This document shows, piece by piece, positions 35,501 to 47,480 of a stretch of DNA of 64,000 nucleotides. Below the pieces are notes generated by a model that was given only the letters and a program-made list of their open reading frames with translations, ran no database searches and was not told where the DNA came from. The stretch comes from Nyssa sinensis (Eukaryota > Streptophyta > Magnoliopsida > Cornales > Nyssaceae). The position numbers were made by a program, and so were the translations under genes. The stretch covers positions 4,091,440 through 4,155,439 of the forward strand of contig CM018048.1 of assembly GCA_008638375.1 (NCBI GenBank), given 5' to 3'. Every line of letters starts with the position of its first letter. Position 1 is the stretch's first letter.

Positions 35501-36724
35501 AGAAGGCGTTGAGAAGAGGAAATAGAGTAGGAAAACTGGAAGAGGGAACAAATTGGTGACAGTCGGAAGGGGCTGCGAAAGGTTGTAACCTAAGCAGAAT
35601 AAATTTATGATAGATGGGTAATTTTGTCAAATAAATACGTAAAACACTTTGTGAGAAAACACCGAAAGTGTTCCATACATTTATAAGTAGTACAAATATA
35701 GATACAGATGAATACAAAGAATTCTTCCCCTGTAAGTACCTAGGCAGAGCTGCCTTCCGGGAGGTGCTGCAAGTGCCTCCCGTAGCACTAGACCGGATGC
35801 CACACCTTGCTGCCTCTCAATTCATTTTCCTTATTCTCTCTGTGCCAATCTTGCTAATAGTATTTTGTTGATCTACACCTTTAAACTTGCCATTTAGCAT
35901 ATATAATTGCACTTTCTTGGTGCAAATCCAACATCATGCACCAGTAAGAATGGCATAGAATTCAACAAGATATGGGCTAAGGTTTTCTCATTTTTTTATT
36001 TGACAGTTTCATAAGTTAGGTAGTTGTCATGAATTTGAATTCTTGATGATCCGTTTATAATCCGAGACAAGAAAAATTTGTAACCCATTCTTTTGTTTTG
36101 GATCCATTTTGTTTCTTAGGTTTATGTAAATATATTATCTTTTAGGGTTTTAACATATAAGAAAATAGTTGTCATTGGGATAAAAGGAGGGTTTCAAGTT
36201 TTGAGATTTTCTTACTTTTGTAATCTCTTTGATACATAGTAGATTGATCATCATTGTCCATGAATGTAGGCATATTGCCGAACCTCGTAAATATTGTCTA
36301 TTCTTTGCGCCTTTTGTTTATTTTGTTTGTTTAAGATTGATTTATTATTTATTTGATTGCTTCTATATAATATCATAAAATTGTTACTATATTATCTTAT
36401 TTGCTACAACATGTATTGTCTACAGTCTTAATACTTTCTGCTTGAGTTTGTGGTACAACATGGTATGACTTCAGTTTGCTTTGTGACAAACAATTCATCA
36501 AAAGAATAGAAAATCACCACCATTGTTTTCAATTCTCCATTGGCATCAAATAAAATCAAATGTCTACTTTTTGGTATAATAAAAAAAAATATTGTATTAA
36601 TCATTTTAACTTGTACACTGGGACTAATGGGAAGTCCATGATATAAACTTGTGCTTCTGAAAAACGAAAACATTGTACAGAGGGATGAAGTTACATTGTA
36701 AGAATGGAAGGAAACTATAGTATT
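35501..36724. other. Interval between PSAT relic and the cyclase 3' end
   Basis: No gene supported. 35510-35590 may hold further eroded PSAT 5' sequence. 35700-35870 is locally GC-richer (CCTAGGCAGAGCTGCCTTCC, then GGGAGGTGCTGC) and may be a repeat fragment. The remainder is AT-rich. Confidence 0.45.
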
Positions 36725-36738
36725 TTTATTTGTTTATT
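36725..36738 (-). terminator. Polyadenylation signals of the cyclase gene
   Basis: Two AATAAA hexamers on the minus strand (36733-36738 and 36725-36730), about 40 and 50 bases after the stop codon of the oxidosqualene cyclase. Position and sequence fit plant near-upstream poly(A) elements; the cleavage site is not determined. Confidence 0.55.
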
Positions 36739-36777
36739 TGCAATGGATCTGCCATAAATTTTTTGAGTCAAGAACTT

Positions 36778-39700
36778 CTAAGAAGTTATTGAAACCAGCT
36801 TACGGTATTCTGCAAGCGCCCACAACGGGTAAATATTTCTGTAGGCTGCATAATGTAGCATGCAGTTTTTATTGAAAACTCCAGTGATTTCCTGTGTTCA
36901 ATTCAATATATGTTCAGGTTAGGCAATGTTGGAGCTTCGAAGGCTTTCAAATATGGTAAATTCTAATATTTTAGACCTTCAAAGGGTTGGCAAGAAGATG
37001 AAGAAAGACATGAAACAAATTTTGAAATTGGTTATATGTTCAAAGTGATCAAATGAATTACCTGTTGGGGAAAATCTCCATTTTCCATTTGTGAATTGAT
37101 CAATAACTTTGCTGCACGATGTAAAGGTGTCGGGTCTCTCTCAGCCTAGTCATGATAAAAAGATTGTTAGTAAATCTTTCTGCAAGTTAACTCGGTTTGT
37201 TAAGCATATATATATGTCAAACATGAAAATTTACCTGCCCGGCATGAATTAGACCCATCATAGCCCATGCTGTATGCACCAAATTGGATCGGTTGTCTTC
37301 TAGAGGTACATATTTCTGTTTTAGCAAACATAAAAGCGAATTAATGCATTTGTAGGTAGGAACATCGCGATTCTAAGGAATGAAGCAAGGAAAGGAAAAT
37401 GTTCTGAGCATTACCTTCTGAGGACATGAAAGATAGCTCTCACCCCAACCTCCATTCTCTCGTTGCGATGATAGCAAAAATTCACAACCTTTACGAACAA
37501 TTGGACTATTTTTGTAAGTCTTCCCTGCAGCTGTCAACCCTCCTAGTGCAAACCAGCTGCCATAAGTGAAGCAAACGCCCCAATTCCCATACCTGGTGAC
37601 AGAGAGATTCATCTTAATATAATACTTTTTACTTAACACTCCCAAATTTTTATTTTTATTTTTTTGATGCATTTTAGCTCTTCATGAATCAAAATTAGTG
37701 AAAATGTGAAGAATAAAATCAATGTATTATACCATGATCCGTCAGGCATCTGCACATCTTCAAGATAGCGAACAGCATTTGCAATGAAAGCTTCAATCTC
37801 TTTCTTACGGTGTCCAGGATATAATTTCTTAAACAACATTAGAGCCTGGATTGCGGATGAAGTGCATTCTACATACTCATGTTCAATAACAATATCCGCG
37901 AAAAACTCTGTAGGATTAAGAAGCTGAAAATAATAACAGAAAAAATCTATTAATTCCTGTTAAAAAATTGCAAAATAAAAGAATCTATTTATGTGTGAAG
38001 ACACAGAGTATCAGTATCCTACCTCCAGCCATTCCTCTGATCCTGCCGGCTCCCATGCTGCTAAACCTCCATTTTTACTCTGTGAGACATCCAAAAAAGT
38101 TGTTATATTTACACTAAAAAGTGAAAATGTGAGGTGAAAATTGAGAAAATGTAGCTTTTTTTAGCCTTTTACTAGAGAGAAATCTTGTTCAATCTAATTA
38201 ATTTGTACCTGTAATGAAAGGAGGACATTCGCTGCATCATACAACCGTTCAGGTTCCAATTTTTCGCCAACAAGTTCTGGTGGCAGTAGAGACATCAAGA
38301 GACAACACTGCAAAAGAAAATAATTCACTTATGGAGAAGGGATATTTTGTTGGAAACTTGATGGATTTTATTATAAGATTGAAAAGGGTTAAATGAGAAG
38401 AGAAATATCACCTTAAGCCCTTCGGCAGTGCAGTCTGAGACTTGCCAACCGTGATCTTGATCCGAGAAAGTCCAAGATCCTTTAGAAATGTGTCTGTGCA
38501 TGCTTTGAAAGTCACCAGATGGATTGTCTTGGACCTTTGAAAATCAAAGGAAGGGAAAATTAGACCAAACCAGACATGAGTCATTCTTCAAAATTGAAAC
38601 TCAAAAGAATAAAGAAAAATATAAATTTGAACTCAAACCTGTGATTTCTTTATGAAATCATGTCCTTTCTTAAGAGTTAGTCCTGTTTCTTCAATTAAAT
38701 TGCTGGCCAACATTGCTTGAACTGCGAAACCTGTGTCCCATTGCTGGCTTCCAAAGCTCTGCAATAAAATCAGAGTCAGAAAGTTGCTAATAACTGATAT
38801 TTCATATAACATTCATAATTCATTTATGCAATCTTTTGAATTTAAAAAGTTTTTACAAATCTTCACACAAATTGAAATATTGTAATTCATCTTTTAATTT
38901 CCACAGTTTGTAATTCATCTTGATTCAACACAAATAATTTTCTTTTGTCACTGCTCTCTTAGCAAACAATAAATTTTTTTTTTTTTTTTTTTTTGTGGTG
39001 AACGGAAATGGGCTCTAACCTGCATCTTCATTCCATCTTCAGCCACCCATATGTAATCCGGGATCCTCGCAAGATGGTACTTAAAATAGTCACCATTTGG
39101 ATCTTCTACCCAACAAGCAAGCATACATAACACCTTCTCAACACAACCGATGGTAAGGTATCGACTGTTTTCATCTTCATAATGGATATGCTTCATTGTT
39201 GTTTGAAGTGCTCTCTCTCTCAATTTATTGAAGGGCCAATGCGTAAGTAATGGCTCTGCCAATACATAGAGACTATCCCATAGCAAGTCTTGTATAAGGG
39301 GATGGGGGTAGTACAAATCTTCCTGCAATAAGAATATTTCATTAATAATTTGCTTGTGTATTTTAATGATACTTGAAACAAAATCAACAAGTAAAAAACC
39401 TATTGATGTGCAATAACATGTGACAAACCTTGGCGCATAAATGACGGACTTTCCTCCAGTTAATTTCATGGTAAGGTTGAATATGAAGTTCTTTCCTCAA
39501 TTCCAAAATAAGATCTGTGATTGGTCCAACAAATCTCTTCCCATATAAGTATGACATTGGCATATAAACCATCCGGCAGTAGCACCACATTTTAGCTGCA
39601 TGAACACGATGAAACAAGATCAAAACAAGTTGCAAAGCCCTAGCAATTTTGTGTATCTTATGAATCAGAGAATGCATTTAGCAGAGCTATCTAGTGGAGG

Positions 39701-42700
39701 TCCAAATTCCTTCAATGTTAGCCATATACTGGCTTAGATAACCTATTCCTACTTATTTGGTCACAAGGTGTCATAAAAGCACCTGGTTTAAATCCAAAAT
39801 AAGCAAATTTGACCTGAAATTTCAGGGTAAAGCTTTAAATCAGTCTCAGATTTGAGTTACTTTAGCAGTTAGCACTGTCCTTGACTGAGCTGGAAGTTTG
39901 GTGCCTCAATTAGCTTATGGGATAAGCTTAGAAGCAAAAATCATACTAAGAGTACTGATTCAAACCTGGATGCATAGGTAGAAAAGAAGGTAGGATCCAA
40001 AACTCTGGGGGCATTGGATTGCTGCCTGACCAGTCAAACACACCAAGTATCTGTATAAAAAAGAAAGTCCACATGTATATATATATTAATTGCTGATCAG
40101 ATTAGGTTGAATCCTCCAAATTTTACTATTTTGAATTTCAAACTAATCATACCGAAAGCCATGTCTTTCCCCAAGAGGGTATTGCGGTTACACCACCGCG
40201 ATCAAGAATCCATTTTCGTGCTCTTTCAACTGCGTTGTTCTGACCACCATCGGGTCCTTCTCCTAGCAAACGCATGCAAATGTAGCTGAGTGCGGTACAG
40301 AACATAGTGCTGTGGCCTTCTATGTGTAATCCCCACCCTCCATCCTCATTCTGCAGAATCAAAGCCATTGATAAATACAATTTAAGTTAAAACAAATAAA
40401 ATAAATAAAATTTGAGGATATAGTTTGATTGAATCCAGATGTCACACATACTTGGTGGTTGTATATGTAGCGAAGAATTTCTTTGCGATGCTCTGATGGA
40501 AATATTGTGTTAAGATGTCCAGTAATGTACAAACACATGACCTGCATTTTTGCATAACATGTAAAGATTAGGCCACAAAGTTTCATTGAAATTCAATCAC
40601 AATGGTGGTGGTGATGATTGGAACAGACCAGTGGAGGAAGGAAGAATAAGGGTCCTGCATTCTCGGCAGGCCAGTGGCCATCGCTCGCCTGCATGGCCGA
40701 ATAGAATTGGACAGCCCTCTTCAATGTGGCAGTGACAGCATCATAGGTTACATTCTCATTTTCACCAACCTTAACTGGTGGAATAGTTTGCTGGAAATTG
40801 TTCTCTTTCAGTAACTGCATATTGGAAAAAACAAAGTGGATATTAGGTAATCAGAAAATCCAATCTCAGTTTAGGTACAATAGAATGAATTCAGTATGTC
40901 TAACGGTCACAATATTCAAGTAGTTCAATTCAAACTTGGTCCATTTGGAATAGCTTTTGCACCTCTACTTTTGCATTTGTCTATGCGAAAGCTGTACATG
41001 GAGTGTTTGGTTTTTTAACTAAACTTTTAGAATTACTTTTGTGTTGGTTTTGTTTTTCAAAACACAATGATAAAAAAAAAAAAAAAAAAACAAGAATAAA
41101 AAGTGTTTTTAGGATACTTTTCTGGAGACTTACTTGTTTCTATTTTAGGTAAATTATACTTTTTTATTCTTAAATTTTATTCGAAATTTTACTTCACTTC
41201 CTATTTTTTCAATTTTGTCAATTTCATCGTTTAATTTTTAGCCCAATTTCAATTTTGTCATTCTATTATAATTAACTACGCATAAGTTACATGTAATATT
41301 TATTTTGTCCATATTAAACGATTAATTTTGATGATAGAATAAAATTAAAATAAGATTAAAATTTAGAGGGAAAAATTGACAAAATTAAAAAAGTAAAAAC
41401 GAAAATAAATTTTGAAATAAAATTCTAAGAGCAAAAAGTATAATTTACCCTTCTATTATAAAAGTTTAGTGAATTCCCAAATACCCACTTTGTCATTCTA
41501 TTTTTTTACTGGAGCCCTCTTGTTGAAGTGGGCCCACCCAACTGGACTTCCTTAACAATCAGCCAGCCTTTGGATAGGGATTCTCTATGTTAGTTATGAC
41601 TAAGAAGAAAGAAGTCTTTTTGGCCCATTTTAATAGTTTAGTGAATTTCCAAACACCCACGTAGTCATTCTATCCTTTTACAGGAGCCCTCTCTGTCGAA
41701 TTGGGCCCACCCAACTGGACTTCCTTAACAGTCAGCCACCCTTTGGATAGGGATTCTCGGTGTGTTACGTATGACTAAGGAGAGTGGCGGCTTTAAATCA
41801 AAGGTTTGAAATGCGCAACGGTGTTAATTTTTAACATGACACGATAATACGATTTGAATACAATATAAAATTAATGGATTTGAATTTAGTATAAATGAGT
41901 TTGGATCATAAACAAGTTGACACGTATAACATGATTAATAAACAGATTGTATTTGAGTTTTATTAGTGTCAACCTGTTTAATACGATTTAAGACGTTTAT
42001 TTTATTAATTAAGGTAATTCGTTTCACATCAAATATTTATCAAAGTTTTAAGATTTTTTATTTATAAAAGAGATTTCTACTTTGATTTGGTCCATATCCA
42101 AAATTACTAAACTTGAAAATTATCTATATATATATATATATATTAAAAGATAGGTAAATTTTTTTATTTAAAAAATAAAAAAATTAACATAAACGGGTTA
42201 AGTGTGTCTATACGTGTAACTTATTTAAAAAATGAATTGGGTTTGAGTTTTGAAACTTGACTCGATTAGTTAATAATATCGAGTTAGGGTTCATATATAT
42301 TTTCGAATATGTATACCTTGACACGACATAAATATGATACTGACAACACGAAAAAATGGAACTTACAAGCATGGGATCTGTAAGAAAAATGAAATGAAAA
42401 CGGTAGGAAACATTACTCTTCTTTTTTTTTCTTTCATTTTCTTTTTTCTTTTTCCTTCATTTTCCCGGGGGCCAAACACAGTAGAAAACCACAAGAATTC
42501 TCATCAAACACGTAACAAGAAAAAAGACGAGAGAGAGTAAAAATTAACCTGCAATCTGAGAAGAACATCGCCGCTGGGCTTAACCCTGTCCCGATTCTCA
42601 GTGAAGTGTTGGCGAGCCTTTTCAACCTCAGCTCGCTCTTCTGGGGTACCGTTATCCGGATCAAACTCCCAGGTTTGGCGTCCAACATGCTTGTTTGTGC

Positions 42701-42746
42701 TGTAAAGATAGGGATCACCACCTTCTGCAATCTTCAGCCTCCACAT
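36778..42746 (-). CDS. Beta-amyrin-synthase-like oxidosqualene cyclase, 16 exons, 757 aa
   Basis: Exons (minus): 42746-42549, 40814-40629, 40541-40452, 40350-40153, 40050-39966, 39595-39429, 39322-39020, 38758-38639, 38534-38412, 38307-38209, 38079-38023, 37923-37733, 37592-37415, 37315-37235, 37145-37062, 36891-36778. All introns are GT-AG and the frame is continuous. The enzyme cyclises 2,3-oxidosqualene to a pentacyclic triterpene at the ER membrane. Seen: DCTAE at residues 483-487 (Asp483 is the catalytic acid), QW motifs at 108-114, 158-164, 600-606 and 649-655, and MWCYCR at 255-260. In this family W-C-Y marks beta-amyrin synthases; lupeol synthases usually have L, and cycloartenol synthase has H for the Y. 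Length is normal (~760). The start [10 protein letters not shown] is the usual family N-terminus. Product specificity is inferred; a mixed amyrin product is possible. No P450 or glycosyltransferase neighbour is visible. Confidence 0.95.
41460..41790. repeat. About 173-bp tandem duplication in intron 1 of the cyclase
   Basis: Two copies of a block containing GGGCCCACCCAACTGGACTT, then CCTTAACARTCAGCCA and TTTGGATAGGGATTCTC; the GGGCCCACCC motif lies at 41530 and 41703. Copies differ by roughly 10 percent. Intron 1 (40815-42548) is 1734 bp, by far the longest in the gene, and otherwise AT-rich. Confidence 0.85.
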
Positions 42747-43236
42747 TCTTCTTTCTTATTTTTACAGCTGATTATTATAAACAAATATTTATTATCAGAA
42801 TTTACAATTAATCTACCAAAAATCGTTAGCAGTAAATCTATCCCAGAGAATCCATTTTAGCTAATGTCAATTCCAAAGGTTTAAGCAATAGAGAATGATT
42901 CAACTAACACTTTTCTTCAATGTGATAGAGTGCAAAAAGTGTGAAGCCCAGATAACATAACGTGAAAATGAAAGTTTTGCACCAAACAGACCGGGGAGAG
43001 ACTTGAGTCAGAAGCTCTCAAAACCAGAACTCCCATACGATATATATTAGATCATTAATTATTTTCTAAAAAATAAATCCTACCAATATAAATGAAGCTA
43101 ACAACTTAAACACAGACAGGGGGTTATGAATTCCCCAGAAAGTATTTTACAGAATTGTTTGAACACTCGGCAATAAGCTTGTAGAGAAAAGTTAAAATCT
43201 TTGAGCTCCAGCCCCAAGACATGCATCAGTATGTGA

Positions 43237-43277
<41 letters not shown>

Positions 43278-43390
43278 CGCTTGAGCTTACATGCTGCTTT
43301 ATTAAATCTATAAATATGTATGTATATATATAACTAGCAAAATCTTTGAGCTTGATAGCACTAGTATATGCCAAAGGGAAAGACGGGGGG
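42747..43390 (-). promoter_or_regulatory. Cyclase 5' flank left between gene and retroelement
   Basis: Only 644 bp separate the start codon from the retroelement inserted at 43391. On the minus strand a TATA-like tract (GTTATATATATACATAC, about 43318-43334) precedes a CT/CA-rich run (43232-43278), a common arrangement in plant core promoters. A CAG just before the start region could mean a 5' UTR intron. The transcription start is not determined, so the promoter call is tentative. Confidence 0.3.
43232..43278. repeat. (GT)n(GA)n compound microsatellite
   Basis: GTGAGTGTGTGTGTGTGTGA followed by about 14 GA units. It lies in the cyclase 5' flank, on the minus strand as a TC then AC run. Likely length-polymorphic. 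Confidence 0.95.
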
Positions 43391-45325
43391 TGTCATACCC
43401 CGAATTCCGGCGAACCCGAGACGTGAGTAATGAGACAAAAAGAAATAAAATAATAAAGGAATAAAAGATAATTAAGGACGATCTCATACATTCTACATGC
43501 TGTTTTGATACTTACATAAGGTCTGGTCCATTGGTTCACAACATACAAAATAAAATACAGTCTCGGGCTTATGCCCTTACATAATATCAAAAGCGCCCCT
43601 TGGGCCCAACATAATCCCCAATCAGACCGTCTCTATGTCTCGTACAGCTGGGACATCATCTGAAATGTTTGCCCCACTAAAGGGGTCAGCTCAACATGCT
43701 GGTACAATATAATGCTAATGCAAGAAACAAAACTAAGGTCATGGCATGTGCAAGTGTACAGTCATTTCTATATGGCATTCGATATCATGATGGCAGTATA
43801 TGAACAGTATACAGTACATGAGTAGTATGCGTGACACACCCATGCAACTCTATGCCACCCATGTCTCATGATACGGTCATTCTCCGCCGGCATGAGTACC
43901 GTCACTTATGTCTCGCTTCACGGTCCGGAATCCGTCAGGCAGGCAAGTACCCATTGGCCGATTTTGGGTTTTTCACCACAGGATCTGCACCCTCATAATG
44001 CAAAGCACCAAGTGCTTACCCACGCCATGTCCAAGGAATCACACTATGCCAATATGCTCTGATTTCATCATGTCATAATGTAATCTCAATGATGCATCTC
44101 ATTCATACATAAAACATGCTTTCAAGTACCTAATTCATAATGTCAACAGTTCTCCAAGCATGTGATTCACACACTATACTAACACATGCAATATACACAT
44201 AATCATCTTCCACATCATCACCCAACATCAGTAAGATAGCATGGAACACATAAGCAGGTAAACATTCAAGCAACAAGTGAACAATCAAGGCAGCAGATCA
44301 AGTATTCCTAATCTTAATTCTATTTCTTACTTAGCACAATAGATCGTACCTGATGATCGATCTCAAACTGGAAAAGTATACTCGTAGTAAAGTGAAACCA
44401 CTGTAAGAACACCAAAGGTTAGGTCACCTTCTCTTTGCCTTACCGTGTCCCTAAAATGCATAACATGAAACTCAGTTTAATTGTCACTTGAATTACGCTA
44501 TTCATCAAATTTTATGTCTTTAATTCATAAGTTTCTATTTTGCTAAATTAGACTCTATCATTGAGTCCGGAACGTTGAAGAAAATAAGTTTAGGCTTTTG
44601 TAGAATTCAATTCGGACTCCTGGGTTCAAAAGGGCAAAACAGTCATTTTGCACTTTACACGGGTCCTTACATTTCGTGACCTCTTTTCACAAATCGGACT
44701 CCACGGTTGAGTCCGGAATGATCGAGATAATAAAGTTTCACTATTTGTTTACCTAATTCGGAGTTCATTTGACTGTATTTCAATTCAGGGGCGTTTTGGT
44801 AATTTTATATGTTACTACGGGTCTTTTAGTTTTCGGGACCCCGTCTCATAAACGGACATCACCATCGGTCTCAGAAGGGTCAAGATAGTCGAAATACACT
44901 AATGACTTGTCCCATTTGGACTTCGGGATATTTTTGAATATTTAATTAATTAAATTAATTTAATTAATTAATTTAATTAATATTTTATTCATGTGGGTCA
45001 AAATATAATTATTAACAGTTGGAGGGTCAATCCATAATTTTCGTAAGTTTTTGGGTCAATTTAAAATTCCTAAAAGTCAGGGGGTTAATTTATAATTTAA
45101 GAAAATTCTATTCTCTTCATGGATAGCCAAACAGTGGACAATTTCCAAAATTGGGATAAGATATCCCTATCCCCAAATTGGGTCCAATTCAATTTGTAAC
45201 CCAACCCAACTCATGTGGCCCCAATGGGAAAGCCCAATGCTCTTTTAAATCAAAGCCCAAACCTTTAGAATTTTATTTGGCCCAAACCCCCTTCAATTAA
45301 ATAGGCCCAACTATTTTAAAAGAAG

Positions 45326-45476
45326 CCCAATCACTTAAAAATGAAAACCCAAACTAGTAGCCCAAATAGGAAAGGCCCAAAACAAACCCAATCACTTAAA
45401 AATAAAAACCCAAACTAGTAGCCCAAATAGGAAAGGCCCAAAACAAACCCAATCACTTAAAAATAAAAACCCAATT
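45326..45476. repeat. 61-bp tandem repeat in the LTR
   Basis: CCCAATCACTTAAAAATRAA, then AACCCAAACTAGTAGCCCAA and ATAGGAAAGGCCCAAAACAA; units start at 45326, 45387 and 45448 (the last partial). Nearly identical units indicate recent slippage. Confidence 0.92.
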
Positions 45477-46261
45477 TAGTTTTTAATTTAAACCAGGGAG
45501 CGACACGTGGCAAGGGCGGGTCAGCCCAAGCCCGACCCGACCCGGACTCGGAACAGTGCCCCCTTCGTGCCCCGCTTTTTCGGCGAAGCTTCGGTCGCCT
45601 TCTCCGGCGTCGGTGACTTTTTCCGGTGAGATTTCATCGACTTTTTAATACAGTTTTCTTCGGTTTTTCTAGGGGATTACGTATCTCGAGTTTGTTTTCC
45701 CTTTCATCAATCAGAACCCTTCGAAATGACTAGAACCGCAGCTCCGGCCACCCCAAACCCAGATTCCGGCGAGCTTGTTTCCTCCGATTCTATTACTGTT
45801 TCGAATCATCTCTTTTTCCTAAAAGTTTCATGTACTTGATATGAATATTTTCCTCCCATTTAAACAAGTTTCAACACATAAAATATCAAGAACTAAGCTC
45901 TCACCCTAGGCCTGCAACTCACTTTTTCTCTCTCATTTTGAACCATTTCAGTTCATTCTTTTTGTAATAGACTCTAAATATTTTAGTCTACAAGACCCTC
46001 TAATTTAATTCAACCATTATGCTTTGAAAAATTTAGAAACAGAAGCATAGTTGACTCACCTATTTTCTGGTTTCTCCAGTTGCTAGGCCCTCCTCTCCTT
46101 CTGGTTTTCCTTTCAGCTTTTATCTCTCTTTTCTATCTCCTTTGCTTATTCTTTCCCTCCCAACGAACACATATACGTACACCCACTCTCTCTCCTCATC
46201 ATTTCTGATATATATATATATATACCCACTCACACACACACCAACCAAATTATATATATTT

Positions 46262-46560
46262 ATATATATATATATCCACTCATCACATATCCCACTCACA
46301 CATTTAATATTTCCCCACTTTAATAAATAAATCATCACATATCCCACTCACACATTTAATATTTTCCCACTTTAATAAATAAATAATATATATATATAAA
46401 TAATATATATATATATATATATCTCACTCATCACATATCCCACTCACACATTTAATATTTCTCTTCTTTAATAATAATAATAATAATAATAAAAATTTCA
46501 TTTCAAAAAAAAAATAAATAAAAGTAAAAATAAAAATAAAAATAAAAATTCAGGTCCTTA
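46262..46560. repeat. Simple and short tandem repeats at the LTR 5' edge
   Basis: Three copies of CTCATCACATATCCCACTCA, each followed by CACATTTAATATTT and a YCYYCTTTAATAAT-type tail (about 46275, 46332 and 46430), separated by (TA)n tracts, then (AAT)n at 46472-46490 and (AAAAT)n at 46520-46548. Confidence 0.85.
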
Positions 46561-46562
46561 CA

Positions 46563-46600
46563 TCCTTCCCTCCTTACAGAAATTTCGTCCCGAAATTTAA
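46563..46600 (-). other. Polypurine tract and conserved pre-PPT motif of the gypsy element
   Basis: On the minus strand: AATTTCGGGACGAAATTTCT, GTAAGGAGGGAAGGA, then the LTR start TGTAAGG. The purine run immediately before the LTR is where plus-strand DNA synthesis is primed. The TTTCGGGACGAAA palindrome just upstream is typical of Tekay/Del-type chromoviruses. Confidence 0.8.
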
Positions 46601-46635
46601 AATAACGTTAAAACAAAAGAAAATACATCATTAAT

Positions 46636-47480
46636 CAAACAACTCGGGATATCTAGCACGGACCTCAGTCTCACGCTCCCAAGTAGCCTCCTCAACCCCA
46701 TGATGGTTCTAACGAACCTTGACCAAAGGGATGGTCCTGCCTCGCAAGACCTGGTCCCTCGAGTCCAATATCTCTACGGGTCTCTGGTCATAGGAAGCAC
46801 CCCCCTCTAGCTGAAGATCTATCCAATCAAGCACATGTGAGGGGTCGGGATGGTACTTCCTCAGCATAGATACATGGAAGACGTCATAAATCCTAGATAA
46901 CTGCGGTGGTAAGGCCAGCTTGTAAGCCACCTCACCAACCCTCCCAAGAATCTCAAAGGGGCCTATGAATCGTGGTGACAACTTCCCACCGCGCCCAAAT
47001 CTCCTCAAACCTCGTCTGGGAGATACCTTAAGGAACACATGGTCCCCCACCTCAAATGCCAAGGGTCGCCGCCTCCTATCTGCATAACTCTTCTGGCGAC
47101 TCTGGGCTGTCAACAATCGTTGTCTGATCACTTTTTATCTCGTCTGTGGTCTCACGGATTATATCGGGTCCCAAAACAATTGTCTCTCCTACCCCAGTCC
47201 AACACACCGGGAAACTGCTAGCTACGATTGCAGGCAAACTCTACCAAAGCAAAGTGATTCCCTCAACTACCTCTAAAGTCCATAACGCAGTCTCTGAGCA
47301 TATCTTCCAAGATCTGAATAGCGCGCTCTGACTAACCATCAGTCTGAGGATGAAAGGTAGCTCTAACTTAGCTGAGTCTCTAAGGCTGTCTGATGGCTCT
47401 GCCAAAACCGGGCAGTGAAACGTGGGTCCCCATCTAAAACGATGGATAAGGGGATTCCATGCAATCGTACTATCTCTCGA
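46636..47480 (-). pseudogene. Tekay-like integrase C-terminal part, broken
   Basis: The frame 46709-47131 (140 codons) reads RLLTAQSRQKSYADRRRRPL, GDHVFLKVSPRRGLRRFGRG, GKLSPRFIGPFEILGRVGEV and YDVFHVSMLRKYHPDPSHVL: the integrase C-terminal GPF/Y module. It stops at a TAG where the family usually has Trp; in the same frame after the stop comes NHHGVEEATWERETEVRARY then PELFD, the chromodomain-like tail. Upstream, 47140-47480 holds degenerate integrase-core sequence in several frames (IPL-, DPRF-, TALWTLE-like segments). The catalytic core is therefore destroyed. Confidence 0.88.

Larger units (their letters stand above)
43391..46562 (-). repeat. 3' LTR of the Tekay-like gypsy element, 3172 bp
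   Basis: On the minus strand the LTR begins TGTAAGGACCTGAATTTTT right after a polypurine tract and ends ...CGGGGTATGACA at 43391. The right-hand partner survives only as 52201-52331. Inside it are GGCCCAA-rich DNA (45180-45480), an AT palindrome-like tract (44938-44985) and several tandem repeats. No open frame of note. It would place a long retroelement LTR 645 bp upstream of the cyclase. Confidence 0.88.

Noticed and set aside
26900..36700. Helitron termini (TC...CTRR with hairpin) around the gene-fragment cluster
   Set aside because: Several CTAG words exist but none I checked is preceded by a convincing GC hairpin or sits in an A|T target, so no Helitron is annotated.
43192..43374. Minus open frame through the GT/GA microsatellite
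   Set aside because: Its SLSLSLSHTHTHSH peptide is a translation of the simple repeat; no gene evidence.
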